Source: Cognatundibacterium luofuense (GTDB taxonomy: Bacteria > Pseudomonadota > Gammaproteobacteria > Burkholderiales > Burkholderiaceae_D). Taken from it: DNA of 64,000 bases. The position numbers and the translations under genes are program-made. Of this stretch, positions 47,501 through 55,751 are shown in pieces. The notes beneath the pieces are model-generated. The model ran no database searches, had not been told where the DNA came from, and saw only the letters and a list, made by a program, of their open reading frames with translations. Numbering within the stretch: the first letter of the stretch is position 1; every line of letters begins with the position of its first letter. The stretch is from the NCBI RefSeq assembly GCF_018139685.1, contig NZ_JAGSPN010000002.1:363642-427641 (forward strand), in the 5' to 3' direction.

Positions 47501-47722
47501 TTCCACGCCATTGATCTGCTCTTCGATCGGTGCCGCAACCGTGCGCTCCACTACTTCAGCGGATGCACCCGGATAAAACGCGGTGACATTCACCACCGGC
47601 GGTGCAATTTCGGGATAGCGCGAAATCGGCAATACCCGTAATGCGGCCAGACCGGCCAGCACGATCAGCAACGAAATTACCGTCGCAAAAATCGGCCTGT
47701 TAATAAAAAATTTAGAGAACAT
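44570..47722 (-). CDS. RND efflux inner-membrane pump (AcrB/MexB family, HAE1)
   Basis: A 1050-residue proton-driven multidrug exporter. Twelve membrane helices and two large periplasmic loops are visible. Helix 4 carries the proton-relay pair D408-D409 (GIVVDDAIVVLE). The start FINRPIFATVISLLIVLAG and YPEIAPPVVNVTAFYPGAS are family hallmarks. It pulls hydrophobic drugs from the periplasmic side. It is in one transcription unit with the adaptor (79 bp) and outer-membrane genes. Confidence 0.96.
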   Translation of the reverse strand: MFSKFFINRPIFATVISLLIVLAGLAALRVLPISRYPEIAPPVVNVTAFYPGASAEVVERTVAAPIEEQINGVEHMLYMDSTSSADGRVSINVTFEVGTNLDIAAVNVNNRVRQADPKLPQEVRRQGVTVAKSSSNFLVVAALYSPDNRYDALYLSNYATQNVLDAIKRIPGTTNVQIFGAKDYAMRVWMRPDRMAQMGVTVADLSNAIGEQNNQYAAGKIGATPGNTEELTMTVTAKGRLLDPEEFGNIIVRSSKTGGTVRVRDVARVELGSKDYNLLGRVNGHPSANIGVFLQTGANALETREAVEKTLKELAAKFPEGMTYAVPYDTTPFVSESIHEVLKTLVEAMVLVFIVVYLFLQSWRATIIPTLAVPVSLIGTMAGLHLLGYSINTLTLFGMVLAIGIVVDDAIVVLENVERLMNEEGMSPKDAAIEAMREVTGPVIAIVLVLTAAFGPIAFLGGLAGELYRQFSVTISIAVILSGVVALTLTPALCALILKPGAENHNAFFTWFNAAFLRLTKRYTNGVSFFLRRAVLATMLVLGMLALTGVLWKTVPGGLVPDEDQGYFIGAAIMPDGASLARTDKMVQQVESIMQKNKDIDTTFALVGLDFLGGGGLKSSSATMFFPLKPWEERSKSAQQLVGESYMQTGRIKEGLPLFFAPPAIQGLGQTGGFEFYMQNAGEGGVKRIAQLMPAFLAEANKQPELAGVKTLWQGSSPQLYVDVDNEKARSMGVALSDVYNTLAATLGSYYVNDFNKAGRIYTVQLQAEGEFRSKPDDIGNMYVRSATTGQMIPVRAFTTIKFVTGPDSVQRFNGLPAIKIMGEAKAGYSSGQALAAMERVAKQVFPSDVTYDWGGASYQEKRSSSAGSLALGAGVLMIFLILAAQYEKWSLPFSVLLAMPFGIFGALLAVYLRHFNNDVYFQIGLVTLLGLSAKNAILIVEFAVMKVQEGYAPVAAAVEAARLRFRPILMTSLAFILGVVPLAFSSGAGAAARQSLGTGVLGGMLAATFLAIFFVPLFFKLIHDRRFKTTEEDFHHPVHVLHNAEAGKE

Positions 47723-47801
47723 GAAGTTTCCTTTTCTTCTGCCGTCAAACCTGCCGTTTCAGCCGCGCAGACGCGCACTGAAGGCAGAACGACTTTGCAG
47801 A

Positions 47802-49127
47802 TTATTTTGTACTCTGTGCAGAAGCCTGTGCAGATGCGCTGGCAGCCGGTTGAGCGCCCTGTTTCTGTGCTGCAGCAGGTGCAGACGGATTCGCAGGCAG
47901 CGCAGCCGCTTCTTTCGCAGACAGCGGCACCGGTGTTACTGTCATGCCCGGATCATGGGCTTTGATGAAACCATCGACCAGAACGCGGTCACCGGCATTG
48001 ATACCTTTGGTGACGATCCACTCGCCGTGCGACCAGCCATCCAGTTCCACCGGTTTCGGTACCAGTTTGTTGTCCGGTGACACTGCAAATACCATTTTGC
48101 CCATCGGCGAATCAATCACTGCACGTTGCGGCACAGCCAGTGCGGACTGACGTTTGGCGCCGGACAGAATCACACGGACAAACTGACCCGGACGCAGGCT
48201 GCCATCCGGATTAGTAACGGTAGCGCGTGCATCAAAACCACCGTTGGCGGTGTTGATTTTTTCGCTGACAAAATTCATTTTGCCGGTTTGCGCAAACATG
48301 CTGCCATCTGCCAGTTTCAGTTTCACATCGAAACCGATACTGCCGTTGCTGGCGCGTTTACCCGGTACGCTGACTTTGCCTGCGCCGACTTCTTTCGCTA
48401 CTTTCAGGTAATCCGCTTCCGGAATACTGAAGTTCACATACAACTGATCTGTTTGCACGATGGTGGTCAGCAGATTGTCGGCTGCGGTAATCAGATTACC
48501 GTTGGACTTGGCTGCTGTGCCGGTCACACCATCAATCGGCGCGACGACTTTGGTGTAGCTCAGGTTCAGCTTCGCCTCGGCAACTTGCGCTTTCACTTGC
48601 TTGTAGCTGGCGTCGGCCAGTTCCAGCGCGGACTTCGCATCATCCATTTCTTTCTGGCTGATGGCTTTGTCGGCTGCCAGTGGCGACAAACGCGCAAATT
48701 CGCGTTTTGCCTGATTCAGCTTGGCTTCCGCCACACCCAGCGATGCTTCTGCTGCGGCTAACTGCGTCTGGTACGTACCCGGATCGATCTGGAAAAGCAC
48801 AGTACCCGCTTTGACGCGGGAACCTTCTTCATACAGACGGTTTTCCAGGATACCCGGTACGCGGGCACGGATTTCCGTTTCTTTGACACCGGAGGTCTGG
48901 CCGACGTATTCGTAATCCACTTCCAGATCACGCGCCTGCACAGTTACCACACTGACTTCCGGCGGCGGCATTTTGCCCATGCCAGGACCGCCCTGCTGCT
49001 GTTGTCCGCAAGCGGCCAGCACCGCTACCGGCAAGACCAGCGCCAGCTTACGCCAGCTGCTGCCCTGCACCGCAGAACGAAATGCCGCGACACCGGCACG
49101 AAGAGTCATTCGAGAATTTGGTTGCAT
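47802..49127 (-). CDS. RND efflux periplasmic adaptor (AcrA/MexA family)
   Basis: A 441-residue membrane-fusion lipoprotein. The lipobox VLAAC sets the Cys at residue 40. The hairpin, lipoyl and beta-barrel parts are clear: VEVDYEYVGQTSGVKETEIRARVPG, then the coiled-coil AAAEASLGVAEAKLNQAKREFARL, then KVVAPIDGVTG. A Pro/Ala/Gln tail of about 40 residues is unusual. ATG 49127 is preferred; the frame is open 159 bp further. An AcrR-type operator lies 43-62 bp upstream. Confidence 0.93.
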   Translation of the reverse strand: MQPNSRMTLRAGVAAFRSAVQGSSWRKLALVLPVAVLAACGQQQQGGPGMGKMPPPEVSVVTVQARDLEVDYEYVGQTSGVKETEIRARVPGILENRLYEEGSRVKAGTVLFQIDPGTYQTQLAAAEASLGVAEAKLNQAKREFARLSPLAADKAISQKEMDDAKSALELADASYKQVKAQVAEAKLNLSYTKVVAPIDGVTGTAAKSNGNLITAADNLLTTIVQTDQLYVNFSIPEADYLKVAKEVGAGKVSVPGKRASNGSIGFDVKLKLADGSMFAQTGKMNFVSEKINTANGGFDARATVTNPDGSLRPGQFVRVILSGAKRQSALAVPQRAVIDSPMGKMVFAVSPDNKLVPKPVELDGWSHGEWIVTKGINAGDRVLVDGFIKAHDPGMTVTPVPLSAKEAAALPANPSAPAAAQKQGAQPAASASAQASAQSTK

Positions 49128-49169
49128 AAATACACTTTCAAAACAGGGAAAGGATGGTGTAGGATTATA

Positions 49170-49189
49170 TACATACACGAATGTTTGTA
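49170..49189. promoter_or_regulatory. AcrR-type operator between acrA-like and TetR genes
   Basis: TACATACA-CGAA-TGTTTGTA is an 8-4-8 inverted repeat with one mismatch. It resembles the E. coli AcrR site (TACATACATT...AATGTATGTA) and sits where the adaptor promoter should be. Confidence 0.7.
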
Positions 49190-49491
49190 AATGAAATTTT
49201 GCATAGCCCTTGAAAATCACAGGGATTTTCCGGTGGGAGTCTGGAAAGTATTGGATAGCATTTGGCAATCCGTTAAAAAGACACAATATTTAACAATGTT
49301 GCAGTAAGAAATGTGAGCAAAGTTTGTGCATTCGTCATTGCGCAAACAGTTCACTGAACTTAAGATGCCGCCCAGCTCACCGGCGCCGTACCCTGTACAG
49401 CGAGCATGGCAGAACAGCGTGACCGAATGATGAAATCAGGTAACGCCGATATCCCGTCATCAGCCAACAATGCCGGAACGGAGAAGCAAAA

Positions 49492-50163
49492 ATGGTCAGG
49501 AAAACGAAAGAAGAAGCTCAGGAAACGCATACCGCACTGCTGAACGCGGCCGAACAGGTGTTTGCCACCAAAGGGGTGACCAACACCACACTGAATGATG
49601 TTGCGCAGGCGGCAGGGATGACCCGTGGCGCGATTTACTGGCACTTCAAAGATAAAAACGCGCTGTTCAAATCCATGTGTGACCGCGCCTTCCTGCCAAT
49701 GGAGGCTTTGCTGAACGAAGTCACCGCCAGCCGCGACGATGATCCGCTGGCCGCACTCCGCCGTCTGAATCTGCATTTTCTGCAACTGACCGCGGGCGAT
49801 GAACGCCAGCGCCGCGTGTTTGACATCATGTTTCATCACTGCGAAAAAAATTCGGTGATGCAAGTGATTGAGGATGAAAAAGCCAAGCGTGATGAATGCC
49901 TGAATCAGGTGGAATCTCTGTTTGTGCGCGCGGTTGAACTGGGTATGCTGCCGCCGGATACAGATACCTATATGGCTATGCAGGCCAACCATGCCTATCT
50001 GGTTGGCATTGTGCATGAATGGCTGGAAGATACGCAGGCGTTCTGTCTGCTGCAAAAAGCCGAAGCCATGGTGGATTTATTTATTGCCGGCTTGCGCGCC
50101 TGTCCGCCGCGCATCAGCGCTGGCTGCACTGCGCAAACCATCCCCGCCAGTCCTGCTGCCTGA
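49492..50163 (+). CDS. TetR-family efflux repressor (AcrR/TtgR type)
   Basis: A 223-residue repressor. The HTH is TLNDVAQAAGMTRGAIYWHF, typical of AcrR/TtgR, and the C-terminal ligand pocket region has MFHHCEKNSVMQ and QANHAYLVGIVHEWLED. It is divergent from the RND operon and probably represses it, releasing DNA on binding drugs. The start follows a weak GGAGAAG (49480s). Confidence 0.92.
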   Translation: MVRKTKEEAQETHTALLNAAEQVFATKGVTNTTLNDVAQAAGMTRGAIYWHFKDKNALFKSMCDRAFLPMEALLNEVTASRDDDPLAALRRLNLHFLQLTAGDERQRRVFDIMFHHCEKNSVMQVIEDEKAKRDECLNQVESLFVRAVELGMLPPDTDTYMAMQANHAYLVGIVHEWLEDTQAFCLLQKAEAMVDLFIAGLRACPPRISAGCTAQTIPASPAA

Positions 50164-50212
50164 GACCGGACGCTGCATCCACAGCAACATCAGAAACATC
50201 AGGAGCCAAAAA

Positions 50213-50251
50213 CAAAAGCACCGCAACCTCACAGGTTCACGGTGCTTTTTC
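50213..50251 (+). terminator. Terminator of the TetR gene
   Basis: AAAGCACCG pairs with CGGTGCTTT, with an inner AACCT/AGGTT stem and a T run. Confidence 0.85.
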
Positions 50252-50374
50252 ATTTTAACCGGATCAGAAGTCATGCAGTATGACCAATATGTTCCGCCTC
50301 CCGACTACCGGACACTGCCCGACGCTGCCCGATGCCGCCCGATATCATCCGAAATCGCCTGAAAACACCCAAAA

Positions 50375-50453
50375 TGCGGTGTTCTGCACAGCAACCCGGC
50401 GGGCGTCGGCAGAAAGTCCGGGCCTCAGAAAATGCCGGATGACGACTTTTGCA
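50375..50453 (-). repeat. Dispersed 65-bp-spaced repeat, copy 5
   Basis: Minus strand: left TGCAAAAGTCGTCA starts at 50453, right TGCAGAACACCGCA starts at 50388, distance 65. The core differs at one base (CCGGACTTTCTGCCGACGCC). It begins 23 bp after the channel gene stop, in that gene's orientation. Confidence 0.88.
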
Positions 50454-50476
50454 CAACGACTGATGCTGTATGCCGC

Positions 50477-51106
50477 TCAGGCAGGCAGTTTCCAGTCAAA
50501 GCGGATCGCCAGTATCCGCAGGATGAAGGTGCTCAGAATCCCCGCCAGCAGGCTGACCACTTCCGGCAACTCTACATAATGTCCGGCCAGATAAATCCAG
50601 CAACCGGCAAACGCGCAGGTCGCATACAACTGGCTGCGGCGGAACACCATCGGGATTTCATTGCAGATAATGTCGCGCAGCACGCCGCCAAAAATGCCGG
50701 TAATCACACCCATCATCACGCAGACAAACACCGGCATACCGGCTTCCATTGCCATCGAAGTGCCGTTCACCGAAAACAGTCCCAGACCAATCGCATCAGC
50801 CCAGTCCAGCACCTTATCGGTCATGATCTGACGCAGGCGACGCAGCATCGGCACTGCAATCAGCGTCAGGATAAACAGGATGATCGGGTATTCCTGATTT
50901 TCCACCCAGAACAGCGGTCGCCGGTCTAACAGCAAATCGCGCAGCGTACCGCCGCCAAACGCGGCAATAAAGGCCACCGTGAACACGCCCACCCAGTCCA
51001 TACGTTTGCGGCGGGCTTCAATCAGGCCCGAACAGGCAAACGCCAGTACACCGATCAGTTCTATGGTATGTAACATCGCACTCATGCTTAAGTAACTGAC
51101 CGCCAT
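50477..51106 (-). CDS. TRIC-type cation channel family membrane protein (UPF0126)
   Basis: A 209-residue membrane protein with seven hydrophobic segments and two repeated halves, each with the GGGTLRDLLLDRRPLFW / GGVLRDIICNEIPMVF motif that marks the TRIC/YicG family. Prokaryotic TRIC channels are trimeric potassium-permeable channels; the physiological ion here is not known. The start is ATG 51106 behind GGAGGAAAG; the open frame starts 36 bp earlier. Confidence 0.88.
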   Translation of the reverse strand: MAVSYLSMSAMLHTIELIGVLAFACSGLIEARRKRMDWVGVFTVAFIAAFGGGTLRDLLLDRRPLFWVENQEYPIILFILTLIAVPMLRRLRQIMTDKVLDWADAIGLGLFSVNGTSMAMEAGMPVFVCVMMGVITGIFGGVLRDIICNEIPMVFRRSQLYATCAFAGCWIYLAGHYVELPEVVSLLAGILSTFILRILAIRFDWKLPA

Positions 51107-51268
51107 TGATTCTTTCCTCCATCTACGCCAAAGCCCCTGCAAAAAGGAGCAAAATCAGCATATTGTAGCGTGGAAACCTTGTTTCTCCGGCACTCAGACG
51201 TGATCCCCGCGATCACGCGGCGATGATTTTACCTCTGTAAACTTGCGCTCCGTGCCCGCAAATCATTG

Positions 51269-51274
51269 TATAAT
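51269..51274 (+). promoter_or_regulatory. -10 box for rpmE2
   Basis: A perfect TATAAT about 120 bp upstream of the L31 ATG. The -35 is weak. The leader carries small hairpins such as ACG-TTTTT-CGT at 51284. Confidence 0.5.
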
Positions 51275-51396
51275 CGCGGGCTTGACGTTTTTCGTCATGA
51301 TTTTTGTTCAACCGAGGCAAGTGATGCGCAATCGGGCCAAGAAGCAAGCCGGCCGACGAAGTGTGTATTGGCTACCCCACATATACTGAGGCAATT

Positions 51397-51666
51397 ATGA
51401 AAGCTGGTATCCACCCAAATTACCGTGAAGTAGTGTTCCACGACGTTTCTATCGATTTCAAATTCGTGACACGTTCCACTATCCACACTAAAGAAACTAT
51501 CGAATTCGAAGGTAAAGAATACCCTCTGGTAAAGATCGAGGTTTCTGCTGAATCTCATCCTTTCTACACTGGTAAACACAAAATCGTTGATACCGCTGGC
51601 CGTGTTGAAAAATTCCGTCAGAAATTCGGCAAAGTTGGTTCCCGTACTGCTGTTGCTCAACAGTAA
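51397..51666 (+). CDS. rpmE2: 50S ribosomal protein L31 type B
   Basis: An 89-residue L31 of the zinc-independent type: [29 protein letters not shown] has no CxxC pair in the usual place. Such paralogues replace zinc-binding L31 when zinc is short; I see no Zur box in the leader. ATG 51397 follows GAGGCAAT. Confidence 0.95.
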   Translation: MKAGIHPNYREVVFHDVSIDFKFVTRSTIHTKETIEFEGKEYPLVKIEVSAESHPFYTGKHKIVDTAGRVEKFRQKFGKVGSRTAVAQQ

Positions 51667-51685
51667 TCCGGTTATCACCGACGAT

Positions 51686-51713
51686 AAAAAGGCAGCTGCG
51701 GCTGCCTTTTTTT
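51686..51713 (+). terminator. Rho-independent terminator of rpmE2
   Basis: GGCAGC/GCTGCC stem around a TGCG loop, A run before and seven T after. Confidence 0.93.
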
Positions 51714-51872
51714 CTGCTGATTTTCTACGGATTTTCTGCAGTTTTTCGCTGTTCCCCTGTTGTTCTCTGCTGTTTTCCTTACAATGCAGCCTTCGGAACC
51801 TGATAAGCTGTCTGCCGGTACTTTCCGCACGACAAGGTTCCTGAATTTTTCTGACTATTCACCGGTTTGTTT

Positions 51873-53591
51873 ATGAAGCCTGTCCGTCTCCCCGCCGCTG
51901 CTACGGTTGCCCTTCCCCGCTGGGCGATTTTCGCTCTGTGTCTGCTGTATATTCTGCCCGGTCTGATCGGCCGCGATCCCTGGAAAGGTGACGATGCCAG
52001 CGCATTCGGCGTGATGTGGACAATGGCGCACGGCAGCCTGTCTGACTGGCTGTGGCCGCATGTGGCCGGTATGCCTACCCCGGAAAAAGGCCCGCTGGCT
52101 TACTGGATCGGCGCTTTATTTATCCGCCTGTTCGGCGGCGTGTTCGGTGATCCGATGGCGGCGCGTTTAGCCGGTGGCATTTTCTTCATGATCGGCGCAG
52201 TGTCGGTCTGGTATGCCACGTATTTACTCGGTCGCCATCCTGAAGCACAGCCAATGAAACTGGCGTTCGGCGGTCAGCCCGATCCGCGCGACTTTGGCCG
52301 CACACTGGCTGACGGCGCTTTACTGATTTATATCGCCAGCCTTGGTCTGCTGTTGCACAGCCATGAAACCAGTGTCGAAACCCTGCAGATTTCGCTGATC
52401 GCGTTTTTGTTTTATCAGAGCGTGCGCTTATTCGACACCCCCGGTTACCGCACAGGCCTGATGCTGGGCGCGACTGCCGGTTTGCTGGCACTTACCAAAG
52501 GCTGGGTATTGCCATTGGCAGTCTTGCAGACGCTGGCTGGCGTTGCCGCTTATCGCCGTCAGGGCAAGGTGCTCAAAGCCCTGTTTCCGGCATTGTTACT
52601 GGCAACACTGCCCGTGCTGGCGTGGCGCTTTGGCCTGAATCAGGTACATCCGTTTGACAGCAGCCCATTCCCTGCGTGGATGGAATGGAATTACCGTCTG
52701 GTCAGCGGCCCGACCAGCGAATCTGTCGGCTACACCTTCAAATATCTGCTGTGGTTCGCCTGGCCTGCGTGGCCATTTGCGATCTGGGCAGTGTACGCAT
52801 GGCGCCGTCAGGAAAAGCCGCTGCATATTTTATTGCCGGTAGCGTATCTGCTGTGTTTCCTGTTACTGGCTTGCCTGAACAAGCATTCGGAAGAAACCAT
52901 TCTGCTGCCGATTCTGCCCGTGTTCGCCATTCTGGCTGCCTTCGGTCTGACCACCGTGAAACGCAGCACCATTAATGCCGTGGACTGGTTCTCTGTGATG
53001 ATCATGACCGGCGTGGCCGGACTGATCTGGCTGGGATGGATTGCACAGCAAACCGGCTGGCCAAAAGGGCTGGCACAGCAACTGAACCTGCTGCTGCCTG
53101 ACTACAACGCCGCCAGCCAGCCGCTGGCGATGATGACTGCCATGCTGGCCACGGTTGCCTGGTTTGCGCTGGTGTACTGGCGTATTTCACGTCGCCCTGC
53201 CGTATTGTGGCGTGCGGTCGTGTTATCCGGCGGCGGTGTGATTTTGTGCTGGCTGCTACTGATGACTTTGTGGCTGCCGTGGCTGAATCAGCGTATCAGT
53301 TACGCCAGCCTGACTACTGAACTCAGTGCCAAACTGCCCGCTAAATACAAGTGTGTGGATGCTTACATCGGCGCTTCGCAGCGCGCATCGTTCGCCTATT
53401 TCGGCGACATCCGTTTTGCGGGATTCAGTGATCAGCGTTGTGATTACCTGCTGCTGCAACACAGCCGCAAACGCAATCTGGTGCCGGACATGCCGGAACC
53501 TTACGAAGCCCGTCAGTGGGAATCAGTCTGGATCGGTCATCGTGCCGGCGACAAAGATGAATTGTTCACCCTGTACCGCCGTCGTCGCTGA
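51873..53591 (+). CDS. ArnT-like glycosyltransferase family 39 membrane protein
   Basis: A 572-residue integral membrane protein with about twelve hydrophobic helices. The first periplasmic loop carries GRDPWKGDDASAFGVMW, the acidic DD motif of GT39/PMT_2 enzymes such as ArnT, which move a sugar from undecaprenyl phosphate to lipid A or protein. The C-terminal soluble part (SAKLPAKYKCVDAYIGASQRASFAYFGDIRFAG) matches the ArnT end domain. Acceptor unknown. The stop overlaps the MATE gene start by one base (TGATG). Confidence 0.85.
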   Translation: MKPVRLPAAATVALPRWAIFALCLLYILPGLIGRDPWKGDDASAFGVMWTMAHGSLSDWLWPHVAGMPTPEKGPLAYWIGALFIRLFGGVFGDPMAARLAGGIFFMIGAVSVWYATYLLGRHPEAQPMKLAFGGQPDPRDFGRTLADGALLIYIASLGLLLHSHETSVETLQISLIAFLFYQSVRLFDTPGYRTGLMLGATAGLLALTKGWVLPLAVLQTLAGVAAYRRQGKVLKALFPALLLATLPVLAWRFGLNQVHPFDSSPFPAWMEWNYRLVSGPTSESVGYTFKYLLWFAWPAWPFAIWAVYAWRRQEKPLHILLPVAYLLCFLLLACLNKHSEETILLPILPVFAILAAFGLTTVKRSTINAVDWFSVMIMTGVAGLIWLGWIAQQTGWPKGLAQQLNLLLPDYNAASQPLAMMTAMLATVAWFALVYWRISRRPAVLWRAVVLSGGGVILCWLLLMTLWLPWLNQRISYASLTTELSAKLPAKYKCVDAYIGASQRASFAYFGDIRFAGFSDQRCDYLLLQHSRKRNLVPDMPEPYEARQWESVWIGHRAGDKDELFTLYRRRR

Positions 53592-54958
53592 TGTCGCGCT
53601 TTGCTTATGAACGTCAGATCAGCGCACTGGCATGGCCAACGCTGATCGGCCAGCTTGCCACGGTCAGCAATGGCGTGATTGATACCGCGATGACGTCGCG
53701 CTATTCCGCCACCGACCTGGCGGCGCTGGCGATAGGCGTCTCCTTATATGTGACGATCTTCGTCGGCCTGAACGGCGTTCTGCAAGCAATTTCCCCCATC
53801 ATCGGCCAGTTATACGGCGCAAAAGATTTTCATCAGATCGGCCACAAAGTACGCCAAGCCGTCTGGCTGGCAGCTGCGCTTAGCCTTAGTGGTTGCTTAC
53901 TGTTATTGTTCCCTGCGCCTTTGCTGCAAATCTCCAATGCCGAAGGCGAACTGTACGACAAAGCCGCGCATTACTTACAAATACTGGCGCTGGCACTACC
54001 TGCCACACTCGGCTTTCGCATTTACAGCGGTTTAAACAATGCAGTCGGCAAGCCGAAAATGGTGATGCTGATTCAGTTGCTGGCGCTGGCGATGAAATTC
54101 CCGCTGAATTCCTTATTCATTTTCGGTGGCTTTGGTATTCCCGCCATGGGCGGCCCCGGCTGTGCGGTGGCGACGGTGGTAATTTCATGGATCATGCTGG
54201 CAGTCGCCTTTGTGATTTTGCGCCGCAATCCGTTTTATCAGGCATTTCAGTTATGGGGACAAGGCTGGGTTGCGCCGCAAAAAGCTGCGTTCCGCCAATT
54301 CCTCGCACTCGGCATCCCGATGGGATTCAGTTATCTGATCGAAGTCAGTGCTTACGCATGTATGGCCTTATTCATCGCCCGCATCAGCGAACTGGCGGTG
54401 GCCGGTCACCAGATCACCGCCAACTTCGGCACCATTCTGTACATGATTCCGCTGTCGCTGGCCAGTGCCAGCAGCACCCTGACCGCGCAAGCCATCGGCG
54501 CACGCGACCTGCCGCGCGCGCAGCACACCGCCTTAGCGGGCATACGGCTGGCGCTGATGTTTTCTGTTCCGGCCGCTTTGCTGATCTGGCTTGGTCGTCC
54601 GCTGATCCTCGGCATGTACACGAATAACGACTCCATCGCCGCCGCAGCCATGCCTTTGCTGGCTTACATTTGTCTGTATCAGATCGTCGATGGCGTACAA
54701 ATTGTCTGCGCCTTCAACCTGCGCGCCTACAAAGTCGCCACTGGCCCCACACTGCTGTACGCGCTGGCCTTATGGGGCTGCGGCCTCGGCGGCGGTTACC
54801 TGCTCGCCTTCAATCCGCTGCGCTGGTTTGACAATGCCACGCTGGGCGCCGCCGGTTACTGGATCGCCAACACCGCAGGCACGCTGCTGATCGCCACCGC
54901 CCTGCTCGCCTACCTGCTGATCATCCAGCGCCGCTACCGCCATCTGCACACACATTAA
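53591..54958 (+). CDS. MATE-family efflux transporter
   Basis: A 455-residue exporter with twelve membrane helices in two repeats (WPTLIGQLATVSNGVIDTAMTSRYS and FRQFLALGIPMGFSYLIEVSAYACM). It is a NorM/DinF-like cation-coupled drug exporter. Start codon is fused with the stop of the glycosyltransferase, so the two are translationally coupled. Confidence 0.92.
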   Translation: MSRFAYERQISALAWPTLIGQLATVSNGVIDTAMTSRYSATDLAALAIGVSLYVTIFVGLNGVLQAISPIIGQLYGAKDFHQIGHKVRQAVWLAAALSLSGCLLLLFPAPLLQISNAEGELYDKAAHYLQILALALPATLGFRIYSGLNNAVGKPKMVMLIQLLALAMKFPLNSLFIFGGFGIPAMGGPGCAVATVVISWIMLAVAFVILRRNPFYQAFQLWGQGWVAPQKAAFRQFLALGIPMGFSYLIEVSAYACMALFIARISELAVAGHQITANFGTILYMIPLSLASASSTLTAQAIGARDLPRAQHTALAGIRLALMFSVPAALLIWLGRPLILGMYTNNDSIAAAAMPLLAYICLYQIVDGVQIVCAFNLRAYKVATGPTLLYALALWGCGLGGGYLLAFNPLRWFDNATLGAAGYWIANTAGTLLIATALLAYLLIIQRRYRHLHTH

Positions 54959-55012
54959 TGCCGCATACTTGCAAAGTGGTCGCCGTGCTGTCATAATCGC
55001 GATCTGTGCGTT

Positions 55013-55097
55013 GCCGAGATGGCGGAACTGGTAGACGCACGGGACTCAAAATCCCGCGCCGCAAGGCGTGCCGGTTCGATTCCGGCTCTCGGCACCA
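55013..55097 (+). tRNA. tRNA-Leu (anticodon CAA)
   Basis: 85 nt with encoded CCA and a class II variable arm (GCGCCGCAAGGCGT). Anticodon loop CTCAAAA gives CAA, reading UUG. The acceptor GCCGAGA pairs with TCTCGGC. Confidence 0.95.
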
Positions 55098-55105
55098 AAG
55101 AATGC

Positions 55106-55134
55106 AAGCCCCTTGAGAAATCAAGGGGCTTTTT
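55106..55134 (+). terminator. Terminator of tRNA-Leu
   Basis: AAGCCCCTTGA pairs with TCAAGGGGCTT around GAAA and ends in a T run. Confidence 0.9.
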
Positions 55135-55148
55135 GCATTTCGGCTAAC

Positions 55149-55673
55149 TTACAAATTCGACAGGCACTTTGGGTCATCATGTGCGTTAAGAATTTTTTCC
55201 AGCACACTGATCATTCTACTCAATTCGTTATCTGACGCCCCCGTAAACGGCGCGATTCGAATATGCCGCCCCGGTTGCCGCTGAACTTTTTCAGGGCTGT
55301 CATCGACGATCCATACCTGATCGACGGAATAACCAAGCTTTTGTAATCTGCGCAGATCTTTGATGTAAATATATCCGTGAGTTTTCACATCCGGCTTCTG
55401 GATACATTTCTCCGCTGACCAGGCGAACTGCAGCGCAATCCGATTACCAAATATTTGAGACGTTACTGCATCCACATAAGACTGACTGGAAGAAGACCAT
55501 ACACCCAAATCAAAATGGCGGTCAGCGTAAGCCAGAAACTCACTTAATCCTGATCTTAAATAAATATAGTAAGCGCCAACGATAAAGTCAGGCTCATGAG
55601 AAAATTTCACACTTGTGGCATGTAAAAGTGTCTCATCTAAATCAAGCACAATCAGGTGACGCCGCATACTCAT
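55149..55673 (-). CDS. FCP1/NIF-like HAD phosphatase
   Basis: A 174-residue HAD-superfamily phosphatase of the NLI-interacting-factor/FCP1 type, which is common in eukaryotes and patchy in bacteria. The nucleophile motif is LDLDETLLHA with D11 and D13, the serine loop is GVWSSSSQSYVDAV, and the C-terminal acidic pair is WIVDDSPEKV. It would remove phosphate from a protein Ser/Thr or small molecule. Starts at 55706, 55673 and 55667 are all possible. The base composition is lower in GC than neighbouring genes. Confidence 0.82.
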   Translation of the reverse strand: MSMRRHLIVLDLDETLLHATSVKFSHEPDFIVGAYYIYLRSGLSEFLAYADRHFDLGVWSSSSQSYVDAVTSQIFGNRIALQFAWSAEKCIQKPDVKTHGYIYIKDLRRLQKLGYSVDQVWIVDDSPEKVQRQPGRHIRIAPFTGASDNELSRMISVLEKILNAHDDPKCLSNL

Positions 55674-55751
55674 ATCTGTCGAATGTTTCCGTAAGACCAA
55701 GAACATCTGTCTAAAGATCGCACATATCAAAAAGACGGGGATGATAACTCC

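Noticed and set aside
55013-55097. Genomic island integrated at tRNA-Leu
   Set aside because: No integrase and no direct repeat of the tRNA 3' end is visible in the rest of the window.
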